Part shown: positions 23,415-31,400 of the stretch, piece after piece
Layout: every line of letters begins with the position of its first letter
Position numbering within the stretch: the first letter of the stretch is position 1
IMG/VR virus record: IMGVR_UViG_3300042691_019772
Location: 1 to 33,118 of that record
Source: a virus
Reading direction: 5' to 3' (one strand)
DNA length: 33,118 bases
Program-made: the position numbers and the translations under genes
The notes under the pieces: generated by a model
Databases searched by the model: none
The model's input: only the letters and a program-made list of their open reading frames with translations
What the model was told of the DNA's origin: nothing

Positions 23415-25528
23415 TGTCATTTCCTTTTTATAAAGCAATAGATTCTTATATTGGAGCCGAGTTAAAAGCTAGAACTTCTAATAATAATGTTGAGTTATCA
23501 AAATTAGTTCCGTGGATTAAAGCCACTTCAAACTTAGGAGATAGATATTCATTAGGAACTGAAACGTATTCTACTTTATTTGACGGAGGAAGTAGCGATG
23601 CGTATCGTAATAATAGTGGTGATGCTTGGAGATTTAGGCCAAACCCAATAATAACAGACTTTTCAGTAGATTTTGCTAGTAGAGGTACTCTAAGAAGAAC
23701 AACTCTTAAAATAAAATGTTTTTCACCGGAACAATTGAATAAAGTTCAAACTTATTTTTTAGAACCTGGTATTTCATGCTATATTCAATGGGGATGGAAT
23801 TATTCGGTAAGTGGTAAAAAATCTGTTGGGCCAACCGCGATTGATAAAAATACTATTTTAAAATATTATAGAAATGCATCAGAATTAAATAGTATTAGGG
23901 CAGCAAATAACGGTTGTTATGATAATTTTGTTGGAATTATAAGTGGTGGAGAATCAACAATAAGTGGAAATGAGTTTGATGTTACTATCAAATTAGTTTC
24001 TATGGGTGAAGTTTTGATGGGATTACCAAGAGATGGGGCTCAGGATGATAAAACTAAAATAGAGCCAACAAATTATCCAGTTCATAAAATAAATAGTTAT
24101 TTGCAATCCAGAAATATTGCAGTAAATTTTGCTTATTTCTTTGATCAATTACCCGATTCATTAAGAACTCCTGAACTATTGGCGAGGGAAAGAGAATTTA
24201 GATTTGCAAGTGATTTTATAAATTATAATGAATCACTGGTAGAAGAGGCAAAATCCGAAACAACAAGTGGGTGGTTTAGTGGAAATTTAACAATCCAATC
24301 CTCCCCCGCTTTATCAATAGAGGCAATAGATGCGGAGAGTCCAATAACATCGTGTAAATATGTAAGTTTTGAAGCATTTTGCAAGCTTTTAAATATGACG
24401 AGAATTAAGTTTAAGGATCAGGGACTTAATCCAAACATAGATTTAACTAATTCATATTGTGGTGCATTTAAGGGCATGTTTTCAACCGATGAAACAGTTT
24501 TTATACCTAATAAAGAATGTAGAGGTTTTTTAGGTGATATAGGATTATTAAGAGAAAAGGTAGGTAGTTCAATAAATAAAACTCTCGATAATTCTGTGGC
24601 AGGTAGAAGTTTTGTAAGAACGAGTGCAACCACTGTAACGGCTGATGGGGAAACGTTTACACTCGCTCCATATACACATGGATGGATAGGAGATTTGTAT
24701 ATTGAAAATAGTATTGCTATGGATGCATTGGAAAATCAAACCGCATCTATTAAGGAAGTTTTAGATAGTGTATTATCTAGAATAGAGGAAGCGGTAGAAG
24801 GATTGTGGCACTTTCAAATAACTGAAGATAGAACTGGAAATTCTTTAAAACTAAGAATAGCAGATGGTAATTTAAGAAATCAACGAAGCGGGACTAGTAT
24901 TGAAACTTACGATATGTTCGGAACAGATAGTTTCTTTTTAGATGCAAATTTTAGTTTAGATATTCCGAAAGGCATGATGAGTATGATGGTAATGGAAAAA
25001 TCTAATCCAGATCTTAAATCAACTGATACTTTGACCAGAGGATTATTTTCTGATAAGATTGATAGTGTGATGATAGATGAGTTAAAGAAACTCGACACCG
25101 CAAGTAAAGAAGCACCTGCTCAAACTGAATTTGAAGAAAGATTGTGGATTGAATTTAGAAGAAATATAAGAATTGCATTAAATCCAAATTATGTGGTTAA
25201 AGCAGATATTGGAGATGGTAATTTATCACAATGGTGTTTATATTCTCATTTTTTAAATAAAAGAGTTTTTAATGACCAACGAAAAGGAGATTTATATGAT
25301 GGGGGAGGAGAAGTTTACAATGGAAGACCTGCTCCAGTAGAATTTAATTTTACTGTATTAGGTATGAGTGGATTTCAAGTTGGACATTTATTTAATGTAA
25401 AAGGCTTACCTCCTCAATATGTAAGTGGAAAGGGTGCATTTCAAGTTGAAGAAGTTACACATAAGGTTGATTCAAAACAATGGATTACCGAAGTAAAGGC
25501 GAAGTTTAGACCATTTTATAAAGATTAA
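23414..25528 (+). CDS. Baseplate hub protein (gp27/gpD-like)
   Basis: 704 residues. The N-terminal domain has NPIITDFSVDFASRGTLRRTTLKIKCFSPEQLNKVQTYFLEPGISCYIQWGWN at about 77-130 (shown in outline), the beta-barrel beginning of hub proteins. A middle part includes a SIKEVLDSVLSRIEEAVEGLWHFQI stretch. The C-terminal segment MSGFQVGHLFNVKGLPPQY..GAFQVEEVTHKVDSKQWITEVKAKFRP is the typical ending of the late-control-D/gp27 hub family. The hub forms a trimeric ring joining tube, spike and baseplate. There is no lysozyme or spike repeat in this chain, so the spike must be encoded elsewhere. Family assignment rests on layout and C-terminal pattern. Confidence 0.68.
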   Translation: MSFPFYKAIDSYIGAELKARTSNNNVELSKLVPWIKATSNLGDRYSLGTETYSTLFDGGSSDAYRNNSGDAWRFRPNPIITDFSVDFASRGTLRRTTLKIKCFSPEQLNKVQTYFLEPGISCYIQWGWNYSVSGKKSVGPTAIDKNTILKYYRNASELNSIRAANNGCYDNFVGIISGGESTISGNEFDVTIKLVSMGEVLMGLPRDGAQDDKTKIEPTNYPVHKINSYLQSRNIAVNFAYFFDQLPDSLRTPELLAREREFRFASDFINYNESLVEEAKSETTSGWFSGNLTIQSSPALSIEAIDAESPITSCKYVSFEAFCKLLNMTRIKFKDQGLNPNIDLTNSYCGAFKGMFSTDETVFIPNKECRGFLGDIGLLREKVGSSINKTLDNSVAGRSFVRTSATTVTADGETFTLAPYTHGWIGDLYIENSIAMDALENQTASIKEVLDSVLSRIEEAVEGLWHFQITEDRTGNSLKLRIADGNLRNQRSGTSIETYDMFGTDSFFLDANFSLDIPKGMMSMMVMEKSNPDLKSTDTLTRGLFSDKIDSVMIDELKKLDTASKEAPAQTEFEERLWIEFRRNIRIALNPNYVVKADIGDGNLSQWCLYSHFLNKRVFNDQRKGDLYDGGGEVYNGRPAPVEFNFTVLGMSGFQVGHLFNVKGLPPQYVSGKGAFQVEEVTHKVDSKQWITEVKAKFRPFYKD

Positions 25529-25530
25529 AA

Positions 25531-25911
25531 ATGATAGAAAATTATAAAAATCTAAAATCAATAAACATTAAAAATTTACCACCAAAAACGTTTTTCCCTA
25601 AACCTAATCAAACCGATTATGATAGAGGATATATAACAAGATATTTTACTCAAATGAGAGGAACTTCTGGTGCACCAATTTTCGAAGTTAATAGTGATGT
25701 ATTTAGAAATTATTCAAATACTAATTACTATTTAGGAGTTGAATTAAATTGGAAAATTAAAGGGGATTTAGAGGATAAATATACTGAGAAAGGTGAGTTT
25801 ATACCATCGGTTCACACTGTAAATTCTTTGGCAATTAGAGAAGCAGAAAAAATATTACCAGAGATAAATTTATATTTGGTAAATACAAAACAATTTCATA
25901 AATTAGCATAG
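25531..25911 (+). CDS. Conserved-looking small structural protein, function unknown
   Basis: 126 residues, not recognised by name. YDRGYITRYFTQMRGTSGAPIFEVNSDVFRN, NTNYYLGVELNWKIKGDLED and a helix ending AIREAEKILPEINLYL suggest a compact alpha/beta domain. It starts 2 nt after the hub stop codon, so it is the tail end of the coupled baseplate run and probably a minor baseplate or hub-associated component. There is no membrane segment, cysteine cluster or enzymatic motif. Confidence 0.6.
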   Translation: MIENYKNLKSINIKNLPPKTFFPKPNQTDYDRGYITRYFTQMRGTSGAPIFEVNSDVFRNYSNTNYYLGVELNWKIKGDLEDKYTEKGEFIPSVHTVNSLAIREAEKILPEINLYLVNTKQFHKLA

Positions 25912-25934
25912 TTATAAACAAACAACAAAGTTAT

Positions 25935-26717
25935 ATGGCAAATTTCAAACACTTATCGGATTTAGAGATCCAACAAATGACCTTCGATTGGAGGTATAGA
26001 GGGTTTACAACCTTAGACTTACTCACAGAAGAAGAATGTGATGAAGTAAACGATGAATTAGAAAGATTAAGACAAGAAAGAAAAGGAACTCTTACACCAG
26101 ATGGTAAAGAATGGGGAGAATGGGATCCATTTGCGTACCCTCATAAAATTTCTGAAAAATTAGAAAAATTATTTGTTCACCCAAAAATTATTGAAGCGTG
26201 TTCGTTTCTTATGGAAGGTGAAATAGTTGGTATGCAGACGTGGGCGTACTTTAAACCACCTGGGCAATTAGGTAGAGATATGCATCAAAACGCATTCTAT
26301 ACAGGATGTGGGCACAATGAAATCATCAACACCGCATTGGCGTTGGATAATCATGATGCAGGAAATGGTGCAGTATGGAATTACGAAGGTTCACATCGAT
26401 TACCAACATTACCAATTGAAGTAGATGAAGAGAGAACAAAAACTAACCCATCATTTTGGAGAAATGAAAGAGGTAAGCCGTGTGTGATGCCGGAAGGGCA
26501 TGACTTCCGTAAAGTAGAAGGAGTTCTTAAAAAGGGACAAGTTGTATTGTTACACTCACATTGTGTACACGGTTCAGAGCCAAACAACTCTCAGCGATTC
26601 AGAAGAAACTTTTTGGGTGGATATCTTAAAAAAGGAGCATTTTTTAATCAGGGTTCACACATGAAAAGAGAACCAATTGATTTAAATCCATTAGTAGAAA
26701 AGTATTGGAATTCTTAA
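25935..26717 (+). CDS. Phytanoyl-CoA dioxygenase (PhyH)-family protein with HxN instead of HxD
   Basis: 260 residues, the usual PhyH length. Family landmarks: the N-terminal FTTLDLLTEEECDEVNDEL, the central WAYFKPPGQLGRDMHQNAFY with the iron-ligand site, LALDNHDAGNGAVWNYEGSH, and the C-terminal HSHCVHGSEPNNSQRFRRNF, giving the distal His212 and 2-oxoglutarate-binding Arg (R222 or nearby). The normal H-x-D ligand pair is His117-Gln-Asn119 here (CAT CAA AAC). Such enzymes hydroxylate small molecules using Fe(II) and 2-oxoglutarate; relatives occur in T4-like marine phages. The Asn change could lower activity, alter the reaction or make it non-catalytic. It lies 23 nt after the baseplate run in the same unit. 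The substrate is unknown. Confidence 0.75.
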   Translation: MANFKHLSDLEIQQMTFDWRYRGFTTLDLLTEEECDEVNDELERLRQERKGTLTPDGKEWGEWDPFAYPHKISEKLEKLFVHPKIIEACSFLMEGEIVGMQTWAYFKPPGQLGRDMHQNAFYTGCGHNEIINTALALDNHDAGNGAVWNYEGSHRLPTLPIEVDEERTKTNPSFWRNERGKPCVMPEGHDFRKVEGVLKKGQVVLLHSHCVHGSEPNNSQRFRRNFLGGYLKKGAFFNQGSHMKREPIDLNPLVEKYWNS

Positions 26718-26735
26718 AAATATTTCGTATATTTG
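26705..26735 (+). promoter_or_regulatory. Bacteroidetes-type promoter of the DNA polymerase gene
   Basis: TTG at 26705-26707 and TATATTTG at 26728-26735, 20 nt apart, match the Bacteroidetes consensus exactly. The -7 element ends 6 nt before the ATG at 26742, so transcription would start at or next to the start codon. It overlaps the end of the dioxygenase gene. Confidence 0.65.
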
Positions 26736-26741
26736 TTTCCT

Positions 26742-27983
26742 ATGGTAAAATTCGTAGAGAACAAAGATAGCGGAAAAGAATTCTTAGGAAAATACACTAC
26801 TGAAAAAAGTGTAATATTTCCTCTATTCCAAAATAGAAAAGAGCACCCCATAGTAAATAAACTATTGGGTGCTTTTGTTTTTATTGGAGAGGATTGTTAT
26901 GTTCTTATGAATGGGCACAATGATTGTTTAGATGTTCCACTCGAAGTTTTACAAAAAGGAGATTCCCCTAAATTTATTTTTGATAGTAAATGGTTTCCAC
27001 ATCAGTTGGAATTACCTAATACACATAGTGTTGATGTTTTATATCATCTCAGTCAGTTTAAACCTTACGAATATGATATGATATATAACTCTTTTACAAA
27101 GGGGTATAGAGGTAAGGATGATTTAAGATGGATTCCAATAACAACCATAACGAAGATTGTAGTAGATTTTGTAAATGAAAACCTAAAGTATGCGAATACT
27201 GAGGGGGTTGGGGGTTACGATTTCTACAATTCCTTAGTCCTTCCGGAGTTCAAAAAAATTGAGAGTAATGGAATACCTACAACTTATGGAAATGAATACT
27301 CCCTCTACAACAACTTTACAACCACAGGGCGACCTTCAAATACTTTCGGAGGGGTAAACTACTCCGCACTAAATAAATCCGATGGCAGTAGGGATTACAT
27401 TGTTTCTAGGGGTGGCGATTTGGTTCAGTTCGATTTCGATGGATATCACGTTCGTCTGATAGCTCGTTTAGTGGGAGAACCTATACCGGAAGAATCCGCT
27501 CATGAATGGTTAGGGAAACAATATTTTGGTAAAGAGGTGTTGAGTGATGAGGATTACATTAATAGTAAGAAATTAACATTCCAGCAATTATATGGAGGTA
27601 TAGATGTAGAGAATTTGGAGATTCCATTCTTTAAAAAGACTGATGAATTTATTAGGGAGATGTACAAACGATTCTTAATCAATGGATATTTGGAAACTAA
27701 GATTGGGAAACGAATTCCATTTCAAAAGATAGATAACCATAATCCCCAAAAAGTATTCAACTATTATCTACAAGCATTAGAAACTGAAACTAATGTAATG
27801 GTGATTAAAAAAATCAATCAATTATTAGAAGGAAGAAAAACAAAATTAGTTTTATATACATACGATTCATTTTTATTTGATTTACACATCGAGGAGGAAG
27901 GGGTTTTAGATAAAATTAAAACCATTTTAGATGGAATTGCTCCGACAGAGATGAGTAGAAATAAGACTTATGGAAATATTTAA
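26742..27983 (+). CDS. Family-A DNA polymerase, polymerase domain only
   Basis: 413 residues from the ATG. A TTG 9 nt upstream is rejected because it lies in the -7 promoter element. Motifs of the Pol I palm and fingers appear in order: TTGRPSNTFGGVNYSAL, motif A DFDGYHVR (Asp231, with His236 where Pol I has Glu710), motif B NSKKLTFQQLYGG (Lys276, Phe280, Tyr284 kept; the Arg replaced), and motif C YTYDSFLF (Tyr-Asp375-Ser for His-Asp-Glu). The two catalytic aspartates are retained. Only ~130 residues precede the palm and no exonuclease motif is clear, so proofreading, if any, must be on another chain, as in Rhodothermus phage RM378. It copies phage DNA, or has a specialised repair role. It is odd among late structural genes. 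Confidence 0.8.
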   Translation: MVKFVENKDSGKEFLGKYTTEKSVIFPLFQNRKEHPIVNKLLGAFVFIGEDCYVLMNGHNDCLDVPLEVLQKGDSPKFIFDSKWFPHQLELPNTHSVDVLYHLSQFKPYEYDMIYNSFTKGYRGKDDLRWIPITTITKIVVDFVNENLKYANTEGVGGYDFYNSLVLPEFKKIESNGIPTTYGNEYSLYNNFTTTGRPSNTFGGVNYSALNKSDGSRDYIVSRGGDLVQFDFDGYHVRLIARLVGEPIPEESAHEWLGKQYFGKEVLSDEDYINSKKLTFQQLYGGIDVENLEIPFFKKTDEFIREMYKRFLINGYLETKIGKRIPFQKIDNHNPQKVFNYYLQALETETNVMVIKKINQLLEGRKTKLVLYTYDSFLFDLHIEEEGVLDKIKTILDGIAPTEMSRNKTYGNI

Positions 27984-28020
27984 TACTTATATAGGAGAAA
28001 AAAGTATTAAAATATTTTAA

Positions 28021-28416
28021 ATGAAGACACAGTTACTATGTACCTTTGCGGAGACAGATAATTTGCAGGATATTCTTCAAAAAGTAAGAGAGAATTATAA
28101 AATTGTATATAACTACATTTACGTCTTACAAAATAAAACTAATATAGAAGAATTATATATTACCTATAATATTGATGTGGAATTTAGACCGCCAATTCAA
28201 TTAGAAAATACGATATTAGTTCATCGTAAAAAACAATCAAATACTCTTTATACAATAAACGCATTGAACCAATTAATAAAAGAAGAAAATGGTGGAGTAT
28301 TGGATACAAATTTTCCTTTGGATTGGGAGAAATATAAAAATTGTATAATCCTAACAGGAGCGACGGGGATACGAAAAATTCCAACAAGAATATTCCAAAA
28401 AATAGAATTCAATTAA
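28021..28416 (+). CDS. Protein of unknown function
   Basis: 131 residues, not recognised. It begins MKTQLLCTFAETDNLQDILQKV, then YNYIYVLQNKTNIEELYITYNID, a central ILVHRKKQSNTLYTINALNQLI and the ending IILTGATGIRKIPTRIFQKI, suggesting a small alpha/beta domain with a basic centre. There is no signal peptide and no metal motif. It lies between the polymerase and the giant protein, 8 nt before the latter's start. A 7-bp inverted repeat (27982-27988 with 28002-28008) sits in its leader around an AGGAGA. Its A-rich leader fits Bacteroidetes-type translation starts. Confidence 0.55.
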   Translation: MKTQLLCTFAETDNLQDILQKVRENYKIVYNYIYVLQNKTNIEELYITYNIDVEFRPPIQLENTILVHRKKQSNTLYTINALNQLIKEENGGVLDTNFPLDWEKYKNCIILTGATGIRKIPTRIFQKIEFN

Positions 28417-28424
28417 TAGATAAA

Positions 28425-31400
28425 ATGATTGATATTAATAAGATTATAGATGAAATTTTATTAGAACACTCTCAAAGATACCCAATCCCTTCATTAGAAG
28501 AAAGGGAGCAGGTAGAGAATATGATAGAGTGTTGCTATAAGTTAGGATATGATGAATATGCTGATATTATAGAAGAATTTTTTATTACTGAAGCAGAGCC
28601 TAATATAAAATCAAAATCTGCGACAACTGCTAGAATTTCTAGGAACGTATCTTCCCCAAAAGCTAATACTGGTGTAAAATCAAAATCTGCAACACCTGCT
28701 AGGATTTCTAAGAATGTATCTCAAAAAGCGGATGCTGGTAAAGAAGGTGAATCAAAAGAATTTCCTGGTAAATATCATTTAGGAGCAGGGTATTATTCAT
28801 CTAAGCAGGGTGGTGAAGCTGAATTTAAGAATGATGGGGGAAACCTTAGACCAATAACTCCTCAAGAAAAAGAAAAACTCAAAGGAAGTAAAGGAGGAGC
28901 GGGGGCAGGAAAAGTTGCTTCCCAATCACCTGCTGGCGTTCAACCAAAATCTGCAACACCTGCAAAACTTGATAGAAATATACCTCAAACACCTCCGGGT
29001 GTTCAACCAAAATCCGCAACACCTGCAAAATTAGATAGGGATATACCTCAAACACCTACTGGTGTTCAACCAAAATCTGCAACACCTGCAAAATTGGCTA
29101 AGGATATACCTAATGATAAATGGGGTGATAATCCTCAAGAACCTGATTGGATGAAAGGTGGTGACCCTACATGGGGTGGCGCTGCTAATCAAAATTCCAC
29201 TTGGGGTGATAATCCTCAAGAACCTGATTGGGCTAAAGGGCCTGCAATGTGGGATAAAAAAGTTCCACCTAGAAATGCAGAACCACCTGTTGGAACTAAG
29301 GTAGGGGGAGCAGTGCCACCGCCACCACCACCACCGCCACCACCACCTCCTCCGCCACCGCCAAAAGTTGAATTACCATATAAGGCCAAAATTCAAAATT
29401 GGGCTAAAAAAGAAAAAGAATTTTTTGATAAGGGACAGGATAAACCTGGATCTGAAACAAGAAGAACCTTTGCTCAGGCCCTAAAAGATAAAGTAAAGGG
29501 AGCCGCTCAGGCGATAAAGCATGGATTTCAACATGAAGTTCATACTTTTAAAACTGCTGCGAAAGCTGTTGGAAAAGTATTTAGTGAGCCAGGTGGATTC
29601 AGAAGTTTAGAGAAAGAAGAAAAGAAAGCATTAGTATCCGTTGGTATTAAGGTAGCAACTACTGCATTATTTGCAGCGGCAGGCGGTGGATTGGCACATG
29701 GTGCAGTTGCTTTTGCAAAACACGTTGCCGTTGAATTAGTCCCACACGCAGTTGCTGAAACAATTGTATTAGGTGTTGGTAGGGCATCTTTGTTCGCAAG
29801 TTCAGATGGTAATGATGAAAGATTGTTAAGTGATTTTATGGATGCCGTTGCTGATAGATTGGAGAATATGGAAATCACACCTGAAATGATGGATAAAATG
29901 GTTGATAGTTTTAATGCTAAAAATCCAACTGATACTCAATCAGAAAACATTTCGTTAGATGAGATACTATTATCTTATTTGATTAAAGAAGAAAGTGAAG
30001 GAGAATCAACACAATTTCCTGGTAAATTCCATTTAGGGGGAGGGTTTTACTCTTCTAAACAAGGAGGTGAAGCTGAATTCAAAAACGATGGTGGTAATTT
30101 AAGACCAATTACACCTGAGGAAAAAGAAGAATTTGAAGGAGGGAACGCGGGTGATACAGATCAGAATGCCCTTATGAAAACTGCTGAAGATGAATTGGCA
30201 AAAAAGGAGAAGGAGTATGAAGAAGAGAATCCAATTGATCCTAAAACTGATTATGATAAAATATTAAAAGACCCATCTGCAACTGCTCAAGATATAGCAA
30301 AAGCTAAAGCATTTAAAAGAAAGAACGATATTCTAAAACAAAAACAAAAAGATGATCCTGAGTATCAATCTAATTTGAAAAAAGAAGTATCGGATAAAAA
30401 TAATGAAATTGCTGAAGATTTAAGAGGTCAGAAAGATAGTGAGGGGAATCAGTTAGATGCCGAAACAACTGAAAATGGTTCTTTACTTATTGGAGTTGAG
30501 CATGGAGAGGGAAATGAGAGTACAAAAAATACAATTGAAAAAATCAAATCACTTCCAAAGGATGCAAAAGTAATGTTTGTTGGTGAGGGTGGAGTTGGAT
30601 TAGATGATAATGGTAAGATTGACTTTGTCGGAGAACAGGCTGAATTAAGAGATGCGTGTTTAGAACATTTTGATGATGCAAGAGAAGAAAGTTGGGATGA
30701 AAATGGGGATGTTAGAGATTCAGATGCTCCTATATTTGATGAAATTGCTAAATCATTTGGAGGTGATAAGGAAAAAGCAATGGCATCAGTTTGGACTAAT
30801 ATGGTTGGACAAGGTGATGATTTAGACGCTGATGATTACCTTACTGAAGAAACAAAAGAATGGATTAAGGGGGAAGCGAGAAAAGGTGGAAGTAAAGAAT
30901 TTGATGGAGATGTAGATTGGAATAACCTTACATTAGAACAAAAAGAAGACCTTTATCAACTTAATTATAGAGATGACCAGAACTATGGGGAAACTGATTT
31001 ATCCAAAGGTCAAAAAGCATTTAATGATTATAGACAACAAGAGTTAGATAGAAAAATAAAAGAGGCTGAAGAAAAAGGTTACACTGTTATTGCAACGATG
31101 GGTAATTCCCACGTTGGAATGTGGAGAGAAAGAAATAAAAAGAAAACTGATTCGTTCAAACCTCAATCTTTAAGAAACTTACAAAAAGAATTACCTGAAG
31201 CAGATAAAGAAGTATTCAATAAAGAATCAGATTTAGATAAAATACCTTCTGATAAAAAAGAAGAAATATCTATGAAAATTGATGAATTGGCGGATAAAGC
31301 ATCTAAAGGAGAAGATTTTAACCTTTGTCAAATTACTGTTCCTGGAACCAACTTATATTGTGATGATAATCAAGGAATTCCTAGAGAAGAAATGCCACAA

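Noticed and set aside
26733-26741. TTG as an upstream start of the polymerase gene
   Set aside because: These bases belong to the -7 promoter element; the ATG at 26742 gives a normal N-terminus.
27982-28008. 7-bp inverted repeat (AATACTT/AAGTATT) after the polymerase gene
   Set aside because: AT-only-like weak stem with a 13-nt loop and no T tract, so not accepted as a terminator; noted in the 28021 entry.
28041-28048. TACCTTTG resembling a Bacteroidetes -7 element
   Set aside because: There is no TTG at the right upstream distance and it lies inside the coding region of the 28021 gene.
28935-29111. 63-nt tandem repeats considered as a CRISPR array
   Set aside because: Units abut without spacers and are in-frame protein repeats.
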